The position numbers and the translations under genes are program-made. Of a DNA stretch of 64,000 nt, positions 1-9,865 are shown piece by piece (the first letter of the stretch is position 1; each line of letters starts with the position of its first letter). The stretch is from contig JBMNKL010000002.1 of assembly GCA_050952225.1 (NCBI GenBank), forward strand, positions 186,001-250,000, given 5' to 3'. The stretch is from JBMNKL01 sp050952225 (lineage in GTDB: Bacteria; Bacillota; Clostridia; Acetivibrionales; DTU013). The notes beneath the pieces were generated by a model, which was not told where the DNA came from, did no database searches, and saw only the letters and a list, made by a program, of their open reading frames with translations.

Positions 1-181
1 TTAGAGGCGTTTTAACCCTGCCGTGTCTGCCCATGAAAGTGTTATTTCTTATCGCGACATCCGATCCGCATATACCGGTTGCCCTAATCTTTATCAATGC
101 TTCCGACGGCCTGGGATCAGGCACGGGCAAGTCCATTATTTCCAATCTTTTAGAATCGTCAACCTTTACTGCTGCTTTCAT
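1..181 (-). CDS. Zinc-type medium-chain alcohol/polyol dehydrogenase, N-terminal part
   Basis: The reverse strand encodes the first 60 residues of a medium-chain dehydrogenase; the rest lies off the window edge. The start ATG at 179-181 is preceded by GGAGG a few bases upstream. The peptide has the family's N-terminal GroES-like beta strands and the motif GICGSDV, whose cysteine is the usual first ligand of the catalytic zinc, followed by a region that normally leads to the GHE motif. It follows the first liv operon after a gap of about 95 bp on the same strand, so it may be co-transcribed. Substrate cannot be told from this fragment; threonine, sorbitol or butanediol dehydrogenase-like enzymes all start this way. 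Confidence 0.8.
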   Translation of the reverse strand, partial: MKAAVKVDDSKRLEIMDLPVPDPRPSEALIKIRATGICGSDVAIRNNTFMGRHGRVKTPL

Positions 182-275
182 TGTAAAATCCTCCGTATTT
201 TTTTATATGATTATTTAAAGTCAAGTCCGGCTAAACCAATGCTTCTCTGCCGCTCAACGCCTAAAAAACTGCCGG

Positions 276-1011
276 TTAATTTTGCTCAAGACCTCCAAGA
301 TATGCTTCAAGCATGGATTTGTCTTTGGATACCTTGTCACTGTCTCCCGCAAGCACAATTTCCCCTACATTCAGCACATAGGCAAAATGCGAAATTTCGA
401 GCGCCAGTTCGGCATTTTGTTCTTCGGCATTTTGTTCAATAAGAAGCACTGTCGTTCCTTGCTGGTTAATTTCCCTGATTTTATCCATGATAGAATCAAT
501 TACCACCGGAGCCAGCCCCAAGGATGGTTCATCCAGCATAAGCAGCTTCGGATTGGACATCATCGCCCTGCCGATAGCCAGCATCTGCTGTTCCCCGCCG
601 GACATCGTGCCGGCAAGCTGATTCTTCCGTTCTACGAGACGAGGAAACAGCTCGTAGCATTTTTCAAGGGATGCTTTAAATTCAGTCGGCGTGTATTTGC
701 ACGTATAAGACCCTATTCTCAAATTCTCAAAAACAGTCAATCCGGGAAATATCAGCCGTCCTTCCGGCACGTGCGCTATTCCAAGCCTTACAATTTCATC
801 CGGGCGATTATTTGTTATGTCGTTGTTACAAAATTCTATACTTCCCGATATTGGTTTTATCAGTCCTGAAATAACCTTGAGAGTGGTCGATTTCCCGGCT
901 CCGTTCGCTCCCAGCAGTGCCACGATTTTCTCTTTGGGAACTTCAAGGGTTTATTGAGTGTATTACCGGAACTGATGAATACCCCACTGTCAAATTTTCA
1001 ATTTTAAGCAA
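276..1011 (-). pseudogene. livF: LivF-type branched-chain amino acid ABC ATPase, frameshifted near its N-terminus
   Basis: This would be the second ATPase of a LivKHMGF uptake system. The reading frame opens at TTG (1009-1011), with AGAAGGAAGG from the end of livG as ribosome binding site, and encodes LKIENLTVGYSSVPVIHSIN. It then hits TGA because of one extra base in the GGG run at 947-949. The next frame resumes with LEVPKEKIVALLGANGAGKS and is open to 276. The remainder has Walker A GANGAGKS, signature MSGGEQQ, and Walker B LLMLDEPSLGLAP. Residues 'AEEQNAEEQNAE' show a small duplication where paralogues have only one copy. Internal translation from GTG or ATG in the Walker A region would lack the first strand, so the product is probably inactive unless the indel is a sequencing error. 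Confidence 0.85.
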
Positions 1012-1013
1012 GC

Positions 1014-1799
1014 CTACACCTTCCTTCTGCCCAGATAAGCCTGAATTACATCCGGATTCTCCTTGATTGCGGCATACGGACCTTCCGTTATCTTGCTGCC
1101 GTGATCAAGGACAAAAACCCAATTTGCCAGTTCTCCGACCATTTCCATGCGATGCTCGATCAGGAGTATTGATATGCCCTGCTCGTTAATTTTTCTAATC
1201 AATCCTATTAATCCGCGAATTTCCTGTGAATTCAGTCCCGCCGCCGGTTCATCCAAAAGCAGCAATTTGGGTGAAGTAACAAGAGCCCTGGCAATTTCAA
1301 GGATTTTCTGCTTGCCATAAGGCAAGTTGCGTGCAAGTTCATTCCGTAAATCAGCCATGCCCACAAAATCCAGGATTTCAGTCACCTTTTCAATATTGGA
1401 GGCGGTCTCCTTCTTATACCCCGGCGTATGAAACACCGTCTGAATGACGCCCGCTCCGCCGTTGCCGAATCCCAGGCCCAACAATGCATTTTCCAGCACC
1501 GTTTGATGCTTTAAAATACGAATGTTTTGAAATGTGCGGGCAATCCCGCGCCAGCATATCAAATGCGGCCGAAGCGTCTGAATCTGTTCGCCCAGGAATT
1601 CAATACTGCCCTCGTCTGCAGTATATACGCCTGTTATCAGGTTAAGAACCGTCGTCTTGCCTGATCCGTTAGGTCCTATAAGCGCGCTTATTTTACCTGC
1701 CTCAATGTCCGCATAAAGACTGTTTACAGCTACAAGACCGCCGAATCTCTTGGTCAAGCCTTTAATTCCCAGTATTATATTGGTGTCGCTTATATTCAT
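1014..1799 (-). CDS. livG: LivG-type branched-chain amino acid ABC ATPase
   Basis: A 261-residue cytoplasmic ATPase of the Liv family, which powers import of leucine, isoleucine, valine or related substrates through LivH/LivM. Walker A is GPNGSGKT at about residues 42-49. The LivG-specific degenerate signature is LPYGKQKILEIARAL, and Walker B is LLLLDEPAAGLN, followed by the H-loop in LLIEHRM. Its stop is two bases before the TTG start of the broken livF, so the two are translationally linked. An AGAGGAG ribosome binding site precedes the ATG at 1797-1799. The gene is intact, unlike its neighbours livF and livK. Confidence 0.93.
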   Translation of the reverse strand: MNISDTNIILGIKGLTKRFGGLVAVNSLYADIEAGKISALIGPNGSGKTTVLNLITGVYTADEGSIEFLGEQIQTLRPHLICWRGIARTFQNIRILKHQTVLENALLGLGFGNGGAGVIQTVFHTPGYKKETASNIEKVTEILDFVGMADLRNELARNLPYGKQKILEIARALVTSPKLLLLDEPAAGLNSQEIRGLIGLIRKINEQGISILLIEHRMEMVGELANWVFVLDHGSKITEGPYAAIKENPDVIQAYLGRRKV

Positions 1800-1820
1800 G
1801 GCTGCTACTCCTCTGCTTAA

Positions 1821-2777
1821 TTACTTTTTGCTTGCTTTTATAAGGGTCTTCACTTTTCCCGCGATGCCTGCCGCCGTGAATGACTGGTCGGATTTAGTCC
1901 ATCTCATCCTGATATATACCAGCAGTACGAACGAATATACCAGCAGACGGCTGCTTGACAGGAAGCGCAAAACTTCGGGCAGCCAGGTAAGGGCTATTGA
2001 TGATATCACAGCTCCCAGCGGATGGCTCATGCCGCCCATGACAACCATCAGCAGGTACGTGGCGCTTTCAGCGGATGTAAATGAATCGGGGCTTATATAC
2101 CCCGTGAGGTTTGCCAGAAACACTCCCGATAAACCTGCCAGCATGGAGGACAGTGAATATGCCAGCACTTTGGCGCGTCTTACATCAACACCCATAACTT
2201 CGGCGGCTATTTCGTCCTGCCGGATAGATTTCAAAGCCAAACCTATTATAGATTTGTCAATCCTGTTAATCCCAAAGGCAAGCAATACAAGCGATGCGAC
2301 CATCAAGAAGTAGAACAGCCTGGAATCCGACACTAATTTCGAATATCCGCTTATTCCGTACGCCCCTCCTGAAACTGACTCAAGGTTGAGAAGAAGAATG
2401 CGGATTATTTCCCCGAAACCTATGGTAACAACCACAAGAAAAGGGCCGGAGAGCCTGAATGCCGGAAACGCCAGCAAAGTTCCCAAAAGAGTTGTAAAAA
2501 CCACGGCAATAATGACGCCCGGAAAAGGCGATAAGCCTAATTTTACAAGAAGAATCGCATAAGAATAGGCGCCAACCGCCAGAAGACCGGCACATCCCAA
2601 TGTCATCATACCGCTGAAGCCTATCAGAATCACTAAACCAAGCACTAAAACGGCGTTCTGCACTCCCCGTTCTACTACATAGAACTGGTACTGGGAAGTA
2701 AAGTATGGAACTGTCAGAAGTACCAGCCCTATTATCAGGAGCATATTTCTGCGTAATAGAGCTATTATTTTTGCCAT
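1821..2777 (-). CDS. livM: LivM-type branched-chain amino acid ABC permease
   Basis: A 318-residue multi-spanning inner-membrane permease. About eight to ten hydrophobic segments are seen, and the family hallmarks are present: GFSGMMTLGCAGLLAVGAY near residues 54-72 and the cytoplasmic coupling loop with ALKSIRQDEIAAEVMGVDV. It would pair with LivH to form the translocation pore. AGGAGG precedes the ATG. It sits 12 bp after livH and 21 bp before livG, in a single-strand operon. Start context and length are normal for the family, and no lesion is seen. Confidence 0.92.
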   Translation of the reverse strand: MAKIIALLRRNMLLIIGLVLLTVPYFTSQYQFYVVERGVQNAVLVLGLVILIGFSGMMTLGCAGLLAVGAYSYAILLVKLGLSPFPGVIIAVVFTTLLGTLLAFPAFRLSGPFLVVVTIGFGEIIRILLLNLESVSGGAYGISGYSKLVSDSRLFYFLMVASLVLLAFGINRIDKSIIGLALKSIRQDEIAAEVMGVDVRRAKVLAYSLSSMLAGLSGVFLANLTGYISPDSFTSAESATYLLMVVMGGMSHPLGAVISSIALTWLPEVLRFLSSSRLLVYSFVLLVYIRMRWTKSDQSFTAAGIAGKVKTLIKASKK

Positions 2778-2789
2778 GCCGTAATCCTC

Positions 2790-3677
2790 CTAAATCTTCT
2801 CAGAAACCTGAGCCCTGAAAATTCCGCCGGGTCTGAAGATTAAAAACATCATAAGCACGCCGAACACAAAGATATCCCTATACGCGGGGTCGATAAGCGA
2901 TGCGAACAAGGTTTCCGCAATGCCCACGGATACGCCGCCTATAAGGGCTCCGCCAAAGCTTCCCAAGCCCCCGATAAGGACTGCCGCCATTGTCTTGACC
3001 GCTATGGTTCCGCCCATCGACGGGGTCATGGGAAAAATCGGGGATACCAGCACCCCTGACACAGCGGCTATTGCTGTGCTTAGCAGAAAGGTAAATGCAA
3101 TCATGCGGTCATTCCTTATGCCCATAAGCCACGCCGCTGTCTGGCTCTGGGCCACGGCCCGCATTGCGGTTCCCACGATTGTTTTGCGAAGAAAATACTG
3201 CAGCAATGAAAGAAGAATTGCTACAATTGCTATTATCCATATTACGTGCGGCATTAAATACAAATTGCCGAACTGCAGAACCTCGGAACCAAAGGGATTG
3301 CTATATGTCTGCGGGGTGGAACCCCAGACGACAAGTATCAGGTTGCGGATAAACACCGACAAAGCCACCGTACCTATCAGAATTATCTGCGGATTTACAT
3401 TGTTTTTCAGCATAGGATAAAAATAAATACGGCTGAGAAAGTAACCCAGCAATCCCATGATCGCCACAGTTAATATAAATGCCGGGACAAAAGGTATGCT
3501 CAACCTGCTGAACAGCGTGAGCATTACATAACCGCCCAGGGTTAACAGGTCGCCCTGTGCAAAATTGAATAATCCGGAGGCATTCCAGATTAATGATATG
3601 CCCAAGGCGGGCAGCGTATAAAGAACACCCATTGCCAAGCCATTTAGAACCAGTTGAAGTAGGTCCATTGAATTCAA
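2790..3677 (-). CDS. livH: LivH-type branched-chain amino acid ABC permease
   Basis: A 295-residue hydrophobic permease with the LivH fold. The N-terminus NGLAMGVLYTLPALGISLIW is followed by the FNFAQGDLLTLGGYV motif and a coupling loop around MRAVAQSQTAAWLMGI. The TTG at 3675-3677 is the chosen start because GGTGAT, the 3' half of the Shine-Dalgarno sequence, lies three bases upstream. The next in-frame ATG, three codons on, is the alternative. It is the second gene of the liv operon, after the broken livK, and is intact. Confidence 0.9.
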   Translation of the reverse strand: MNSMDLLQLVLNGLAMGVLYTLPALGISLIWNASGLFNFAQGDLLTLGGYVMLTLFSRLSIPFVPAFILTVAIMGLLGYFLSRIYFYPMLKNNVNPQIILIGTVALSVFIRNLILVVWGSTPQTYSNPFGSEVLQFGNLYLMPHVIWIIAIVAILLSLLQYFLRKTIVGTAMRAVAQSQTAAWLMGIRNDRMIAFTFLLSTAIAAVSGVLVSPIFPMTPSMGGTIAVKTMAAVLIGGLGSFGGALIGGVSVGIAETLFASLIDPAYRDIFVFGVLMMFLIFRPGGIFRAQVSEKI

Positions 3678-3763
3678 ATTATCACCAGCCTCATCTCCAC
3701 GGGCCGGCCGCGGTCACCGGCATTTTAAATAATGCCGGCGACCTGGCTTTCAGCCCGTAAATG

Positions 3764-5030
3764 CTACTTTTCAACAGGATAATCTTCCGTTAGAAGGAGA
3801 TTCCACTTTCCGTCCTTGAATACCTGGGTATAAATCGTATGCACCAGGTTGCCTTCCTTATCTGCCCGGTAGTGGCCGAGCGTTCCTTTATAATCCAGCT
3901 TCGAGAGTTCCACCTGTATTTTTTCGGAATCGGGTCCTACGCGACCGATAATATCTGCAAGAATATATATCGAATCGTAATGATTGACATGTGTCGGCGA
4001 AAGTGCGGATTTAAACCTCTCCGCGTACTTTCTAATAAACTCCTGCTTCGCGGGGATCAGGATCTCCCTGCGACAATGTTGTGCTGCATACCAGGCCTTC
4101 GATGTTGTTTATTCCGGCGAGCTGTTCAATTGCCGGCGAGCTGCATCCCCGTTCGCCGAATACAAGGAGGTCTTTCATCCCGAGTTCTACACGCTGCCTT
4201 AAAATAACCCCCATTTCAGCTTCATAACCATAGAGGAATAACGCGTCGGCTCCGGCCTTTTTTATTTCGAGGAGTTGAGCGGTGAAATCACGGTCGCCGT
4301 CATTGTACGTCTGGACAGTTACAGCTTTCAGGCCATATTGGGCAAGAGCCGGTTCCGTAGCGTCCCACAGGCCTTTGGAATATTCATTCGTACCGTATAG
4401 GACAGCCGGTTTCTGCACATTGTAATATTCTTTCGCAGTGTGGGCAAGAATTGGAATCCAGTAGGTAGACGGTATCTGTATGCGGAAGGTATAAGGATTG
4501 CCCTTTTGAGTCGTACCGGCATTTGTTCCGTCGGTTATGAACGGTATCTTTGCCTCTTTCCAAAGGGCCTCGGCGGCAAGTATGGTGCCGGAGCGGTTTG
4601 GTCCTATTACAGCTACCGGCTTAAGCTCAATGGCTTTACGCACCGCCTCGATTCCTGTATTCGTGCTGGATGTTTCATCAACGGGTATAAACTCAATCGG
4701 GACTCCGTTAATGCCGCCCTTGGCATTAATTTCATCCACCGCCATCTGTGCCGCATTAACCAGTATTTGGCCCTGGAATGAAGCATCTCCTGTCAAAGGC
4801 GCCAAATGTGCAATGACAATTTTATCTACACCCATATCAACTTTTGGTTTTTCTTCGGGTGCCGTGGAAGAAGGCGCCGAACCGGACGTATCATTTGATT
4901 GCGTCGCACCCTGGCTGCTTGTCTTTGTATCCTCTGCCTTTTTAGCCTGCTTGTCCGCATTACCACATCCTGCGGCGCTGACCAAAATAAGCAATACCAA
5001 TAAACATGCAAATAGTCTTCTTTTTTTCAT
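3764..5030 (-). pseudogene. livK: LivK-type lipoprotein substrate-binding protein, frameshifted in the C-terminal lobe
   Basis: An extracellular amino acid-binding lipoprotein of the periplasmic-binding-fold type I family. Residues 1-22 are a lipoprotein signal ending in the lipobox SAAGC. A Ser/Thr/Glu-rich linker follows, then the type I fold from about residue 70 (VIAHLAPLTGDASFQGQ, INAKGGINGVPIE). The first frame ends at 4032 after PDPREAGVY. From the region 4042-4049 the next frame continues with QEFIRKYAERFKSALSPTHV and runs to a stop at 3764, giving the missing final strand and a proper C-terminus. Without that last 93 residues the second lobe cannot close. A one-base insertion (or two-base deletion) at about 4045 explains this. 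It could be real decay or a sequencing error. Confidence 0.88.
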
Positions 5031-5443
5031 TGCTAGGTACCCTCCTTTTATATTTTGTTACAATTTCAGTTTCCTAGGCTAACTGAAATTAATACCAACT
5101 GTTATTGCAATTGCATAATTCAAACTCTTTCACTTTAGTCTTTCCGTCAAATTCTGCAGCAAATACATATAAAAAAACACTTTTTGCAATGTTTATTAAG
5201 CAAAACAAGCCATTCAAGCCAATTTCAGCCGTATATGCGATTAAGAGATTACAATGATATGCGCGATTTTTCATCGCTGTAATGTAAGCATATCATTTAA
5301 TCTTGATGAATGACTATGTTAAAAATGTTCATTTATATTGTTAATGTTGCTTTATTAAAAAAAATAGTTATAATTAAAATTAACACCGTCTTCAAAGGCA
5401 TGAGTATCCCGGTAAACTCTTTATTATTGGAGCGGATAAATAA
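5031..5443. promoter_or_regulatory. Divergent intergenic region between livK and the AraC-type regulator
   Basis: This 413-bp AT-rich gap separates two divergent transcripts. On the plus strand TATAAT at 5369-5374 with TTGCTT 16 bp upstream could drive the AraC-type gene; the -35 match is weak. Reverse-strand signals for livK are not clear beyond an AGGAGG just before its ATG. No open reading frame with a ribosome binding site is seen. Binding sites for the AraC protein are expected here from its position but none is obvious. Confidence 0.4.
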
Positions 5444-6319
5444 ATGAAATTAAAAAAAGGTATTTACGATTCCTACCTTCAAGAATTGGAAGAGGGATTT
5501 GACATTTTTTACTATTCGGATATCGGAAACAGCAATTTGCGTCCCCATATGCACCCGTATTACGAAGTGTACATGCTTGTGGGCGGCGAAATAGCATATC
5601 ACACCTGCAACGGAATTGTTAAGCTTAATGCGGGAGATATTCTTTTTATCAATAAAAATGAAACCCATTGCCCAATATTGATAAATCCGTCCACACCTTA
5701 TGAAAGGATTGTTTTGGATATTACATCGGAGAAGCTTGACAAGCTTTCACAAAACAAAATTAACCTGGCCGAATGCTTTCAATGCAATAAACACAGGGTT
5801 TACCGCTTTCCGCACGACGTTCTTAATATGCTCCGGCTAACCCTCGGCAATATTCTCATCCTAAAGCAAACAAAACCTTTTGGGTACGATTTGCTGGCAG
5901 ATGCATACCTGACGGAATTGTTTGTTATTTTGAACCAGTATATAAACGACCATGCAACCATTACGCTCACTGATGAATTAAAGCCAAACCAGCTGCTTGC
6001 AATACTTGAACAATATATTAACGAAAACCTTGACCGGGATATAAGCATCGACGAGCTGGCAAAATTCGTTTGCATGAGCAAGTATTATTTTATGAGATCG
6101 TTCAAAAAACTAACCGGCAAGACCGTATATCAATATATAATTGAAAAACGGCTCGAAAACGCGAAGGCGTTAATCAACTCGGGAGTCGATTATACCAAGG
6201 CGGGACAACAATGCGGATTCAGCGATTATTCGTGTTTCTACCGCGCTTTTTTAAAGAAATATTGCGTGTCCCCCAGGGAATACTTTCAAAACAAAACCAA
6301 CTGTCAAACGTCATCTTAG
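5444..6319 (+). CDS. AraC-family transcriptional regulator with N-terminal cupin sensor
   Basis: A 291-residue cytoplasmic regulator. Residues about 20-110 form a cupin-like ligand domain (HMHPYYEVYMLVGGEIAYH, LNAGDILFINKNETH). Residues about 180-280 hold two helix-turn-helix motifs typical of AraC/XylS, the first around SIDELAKFVCMSKYYFMRSF and the second around QCGFSDYSCFYRAFLKKYC, ending in SPREYFQN. It diverges from the liv operon, so it is a natural candidate regulator of that operon and the adjacent dehydrogenase, in response to a small molecule. The ligand is unknown; many relatives bind sugars or aromatic compounds. The start ATG has GGAGCGGA about 10 bp upstream. Confidence 0.85.
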   Translation: MKLKKGIYDSYLQELEEGFDIFYYSDIGNSNLRPHMHPYYEVYMLVGGEIAYHTCNGIVKLNAGDILFINKNETHCPILINPSTPYERIVLDITSEKLDKLSQNKINLAECFQCNKHRVYRFPHDVLNMLRLTLGNILILKQTKPFGYDLLADAYLTELFVILNQYINDHATITLTDELKPNQLLAILEQYINENLDRDISIDELAKFVCMSKYYFMRSFKKLTGKTVYQYIIEKRLENAKALINSGVDYTKAGQQCGFSDYSCFYRAFLKKYCVSPREYFQNKTNCQTSS

Positions 6320-6448
6320 CGGAATATTGGCCGCCCTGCACGGAGGTTAATATTAACTTCTTTACTCATATACCCTAAAAAGGCAAACCGTGAAAGAACA
6401 AGTATAAATAAGCCCGTATCTGCCGAAAATAACGGTGGGTGAACAGTC

Positions 6449-7584
6449 ATGCTTTTCAATAGGAAGAGAAAAATCAAAAGTAGTGAAAGTACACGGAATA
6501 CCGGAGGAAATGATAATAACCGGCAAAATATAAGAGAACAGTCCAACGACATGCCGCTGACATCACAAAATCTAAGGAAAATCCTCGACGGCAACTCGGA
6601 CATAGTTTTCAGGTATTTCGACATAGGCGGCAACGCAACGCTTTCCGCATATCTTCTATACGTAGACGGTCTGTCCGACCCTTCGCTCGTCAGCGACTTC
6701 GTCCTGAAGCCGCTGGTAATGGAACAGCGGTTCCGGGAGGCCGGGAGCATGGAAGACGTAATCCGTCTCGTTGAATCCGGCATAATATATTTCCCGTCAC
6801 AGACCATTACCGGCGATATCGTGAAAGCGGTCAACGCTGTCATGAGCGGAAGCTGCGCGCTGGTGCTGGATAATTGTAAAACAGCAGTCCTGTTTGATAC
6901 CAAAGGATTCTAAAAAAGGGCAATCACCGAGCCCACCATCGAAAACGTAACCAAGGGCTCAAAAGATTCTTTCGTGGAAACACTCAGAACCAATACTTCA
7001 ATAGTAAGGCGAAAAATTAAAACGCAGAACCTGTGCATTGAACTACATCTTATCATCCCGAGCTCATACCCTTCAGACTGGCCATTGCCATAGCCGAATC
7101 CAGTAAGGACGTCGCATTTCCCACATTCGCCGAAACACTTTTCATGCTCGTATCATTTGAAGTATTGTTTGAGGCAAGCCTCCGGATACCACGTTCCGTC
7201 GGCCAGGCCATAACAATAGTCGGCACAATAGTAATAGGGCAGAGCGCGGTTACCGCAAAATTGGTCTCGCCTGTCGTAGTGGTGGTGCTTGCAATAACAT
7301 CAACCGCATCGTTCGTCATGCCGAACCAGGATTTCAGCAACGCAATCAGGCTATGGAGATTTCTCCTTACAGTCATGGGAAGCCTGGCAGGTCTTTTCGG
7401 GCTTGTCGTCGGCATGATCATCCTGTTATGGCACCTGTCAAAGCTGGAAACCTTCGGGGTGCCTTACCTTTCGCCGCTGGTTTCCGGCGAGGGGGTAAAG
7501 CAGGCGGAGGATACATTCATCCGGTTGCCGCTGAAGTTCAACAAGGTTCGTCCTGCCAATCTCAAGGTAAGAAACAGGAAGAGA
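6449..7584 (+). pseudogene. gerKA: GerKA-type germinant receptor A subunit, decayed
   Basis: The A subunit of a GerA-family spore germinant receptor is recognisable but broken. The intact N-terminal part (residues 1-155) has the typical NSDIVFRYFDI and VLFDTKGF motifs, and is cut by an in-frame TAA at 6911-6913 where the family usually has an acidic codon. The frame continues with KRAITEPTIENVTKG to about 7045. There, roughly 110-140 codons of the expected sequence are missing and the frame changes. From about 7050 the membrane domain resumes (HPELIPFRLAIAIAESS, ASFVMPNQDFSNAIRLWRF, FGVPYLSPLV) and runs to about 7584, where it merges into the gerKC remnant. At least two independent lesions make a functional A subunit very unlikely. 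Confidence 0.9.
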
Positions 7585-8430
7585 GAATATCCTGGACTAC
7601 CTGGACTTTTTCATACGCAACAGGGAAAACAGGCTTTACGTAAGAATGGCCGTTGTTATCGGCTCCGACGCCAACAGGTTATCCGCTTGGGCAACACTGC
7701 CAACGACCTGATTGCCGACGTTCTGGACGGCTTGTTTAAAGAATCGGAACACCTGTCAACCACAAGGCCGGTCAAAACACGGGAAGTCATCACTAAATTC
7801 GATTACGGCCTATCCGACGTATACGTTCCGGCTATTCATTTATTGCCGGAAACCGGCGCCGGAAACGAAAGCAGTAAAACACCCATCGTGCTTGACGGAT
7901 TTGCGGTGTTTAAAGGTACAAGCCTGGCCGGTTCCATACCCGGCAGCGCCGCAAGGGGTGTAAACTGGGTTGCCGGCGAAGTGCGTTCGTGCATGCTTGA
8001 GGTAAAAGATTCATCCGGCCAGGAAGTTATGCTCGAAACCGTAGTTTCGGATTCAAAAATAACAGCCGATTTTAAAAATGATGTTCCCGATGAGGTTACA
8101 ATCATGGTAAGCCTTAAGTCCTATATAACTGAGCAACAATCCCAAATTAATATTTTTAGCAATCTTGAAATTGATTAATTGGAAAAGCAACAAGCCGGAA
8201 TTGTGCTGCACGAGATTGAAAGCGCGCTCTCATTTGCCCGCCGCCACGGCGTCGACATTTTTGACATTGGAGACACGATAAGGCATAAATACCCGTTAAA
8301 ATGGGAAAGAATCAAAGCCGACTGGAAAGAAATATATCCCGGGATAAAAATCAACATAAAGGTAAAATCACATATTGTCAGGTCATTCGTATTCAGACAG
8401 AGTGTAGACTTGGGAGGAGAAAAGAAATAA
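7585..8430 (+). pseudogene. gerKC: Ger(x)C-type germinant receptor lipoprotein, decayed and missing its N-terminus
   Basis: Only the second half of a Ger(x)C lipoprotein remains. There is no signal peptide or lipobox; about 110 residues expected at the N-terminus are gone. Sequence begins abruptly with NILDYLDFFIRNRENRLYV in one frame, shifts frame at about 7690, and continues from TANDLIADVLDGLFKESEH. It runs through the family's middle region (IVLDGFAVFKGTSLAG) to an in-frame TAA at 8176-8178. The same frame then carries on with LEKQQAGIVLHEIESAL, GVDIFDIGDTIRHKYP and a natural end at 8430. The frame is fused to the gerKA remnant without an intergenic gap, so a deletion joined the two genes. 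Confidence 0.9.
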
Positions 8431-8458
8431 TTGCGCAGGGAAAGGGGATTCGGCATCC

Positions 8459-8662
8459 ATGGTGTTATTCTTGCTGTTTATGCTTGCAATGGGCATTATA
8501 GAAATATATTACATGTTGAAGCACAACCGCAAAAAGGATATCGTGGTATATCTTATGCTGCTTTGCGCGGCAACGGCGGCAGGCTTGTACTACCTGGCGC
8601 ATCCCGACGGAGAAGCCAGCATTTCCAGGACGATGCCGGAGATGGCCGGAATCCGGCCATGA
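8459..8662 (+). CDS. Small two-helix membrane protein of the ger locus
   Basis: A 67-residue protein with two hydrophobic segments (VLFLLFMLAMGIIEIYYML and DIVVYLMLLCAATAAGLYYL) separated by a basic loop, so it should span the membrane twice. Small proteins of this size and topology commonly sit between the C and B genes of clostridial ger operons and may belong to the receptor complex; that is family context, not proof. The ribosome binding site is weak. A longer open stretch in another frame overlaps it but lacks membrane segments. Its function is probably lost with the rest of the operon. Confidence 0.6.
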   Translation: MVLFLLFMLAMGIIEIYYMLKHNRKKDIVVYLMLLCAATAAGLYYLAHPDGEASISRTMPEMAGIRP

Positions 8663-8767
8663 CGTTAAAGGTCTTGCCGTAATATATGAATAGTCTAAAT
8701 GTAAATAGTTTTAATATGACAAGGGAGAAAACATGCTTACAGGAGCGATAAAATATCACTCAGGCAA

Positions 8768-9820
8768 ATGTTGTTTATAATGGTAAATATGGCATGTTCG
8801 CCATCCATAAGGTTCGTACCGGTTTTTGCCTCTGAAGCGGCAGGACAGGCAGCCTGGCTTTGCCCCTTGGTTTCGTTGGGCCTGATTCTGCTGTTCCTGT
8901 TCCCGCTACAAAAATTATTCAACAGGTATCGGGATGTTTCGCTTGTCGATATATTGCAGGACATATTGGGTAAAGTTGCCGGGAAAGCCGCCTGTATAGT
9001 CTTGTTTGTATGGATTGCCATATGTGTGGCACTCAATATGAGATGTTTTGCCGAGAGGATCGTCACCACGATTTTCCCACATTCCGATATCATTTTATTC
9101 CTCCTCGTAATGTCGTTGCTTGTCGGATTTACATTGAGACCCGGCATTGTGGTACTGGCAAGGATGAATGAAATTTTTCTGCCCGTTGTTGTGTTTGTAT
9201 ATGCCATATCGAACTTGCTGCTCATACCTGAAATAAGGATATCAAACCTGACTCCTATAACCTATCTCGATATAATCCCGGTCATGACCGGCAGCATCGG
9301 CATCACCGCCGTGTGGGCATACTTCCCTTTCCTCTTCCTGATTTCCGACCTTGTCAACAACAAGGAAAAGCTAAAAAAGGAAGGCACCAATTCCATGCTG
9401 TTCCTCACACTTTTGACAATCCTGGTTCTATTTGTGCCGATCGGGCTTTTCGGTTCGACGGTTGTCAATAAAATGCCGATCCCATTTTACGAAGCTACAA
9501 AGGAAATATCCACATTGAACGCGCTTGCCGGAATCGAAACTGCTGTTATAAGCATATGGATACTTACCGACTATGTCCTGCTTTTCGCGCTGAGCTTTGC
9601 CGCTCTTTACATACCCAAAACGTTACTGAAAAGCCCGGATAATAAGCCTTTCATCAATACTTTTTTCATTGCCGTTTTCTTCGTTTCACTGCTAACATGC
9701 AGCAATGTTTACGAGCTTGAAGTATTCTCGGAGTATATTTTCGTTCCCGTAAATATTACTCTCGGTTTCGGATTGCTCCTTGTTACTTTTGTTGTCGGCA
9801 AAATCATGAAGAAATTCTGA
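8768..9820 (+). CDS. gerKB: GerKB-type germinant receptor permease subunit, N-terminus frameshifted or internally started
   Basis: A 350-residue, roughly ten-helix membrane protein of the spore germination (APC-like) family, the B subunit that would form the receptor's channel-like part. Family N-termini read ISLRQ then a first membrane helix. Here that frame is open upstream to 8720 but has no start codon, while the good AGGGAG ribosome binding site (8722-8727) and ATG (8733-8735) are in another frame that ends after 15 codons. A one-base loss near 8741-8746 explains this. The ATG at 8768 could allow internal initiation of a nearly full-length protein, so activity cannot be excluded, but the A and C partners are broken. 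Confidence 0.75.
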   Translation: MLFIMVNMACSPSIRFVPVFASEAAGQAAWLCPLVSLGLILLFLFPLQKLFNRYRDVSLVDILQDILGKVAGKAACIVLFVWIAICVALNMRCFAERIVTTIFPHSDIILFLLVMSLLVGFTLRPGIVVLARMNEIFLPVVVFVYAISNLLLIPEIRISNLTPITYLDIIPVMTGSIGITAVWAYFPFLFLISDLVNNKEKLKKEGTNSMLFLTLLTILVLFVPIGLFGSTVVNKMPIPFYEATKEISTLNALAGIETAVISIWILTDYVLLFALSFAALYIPKTLLKSPDNKPFINTFFIAVFFVSLLTCSNVYELEVFSEYIFVPVNITLGFGLLLVTFVVGKIMKKF

Positions 9821-9865
9821 GCCCTTGCAATATTATTCGGCGATATGCATGATAAACCCGGTGAA

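Noticed and set aside
8431..8682. An 83-codon frame overlapping the small ger membrane protein
   Set aside because: It lacks membrane segments and family features; the 67-residue frame with two helices is the real candidate.
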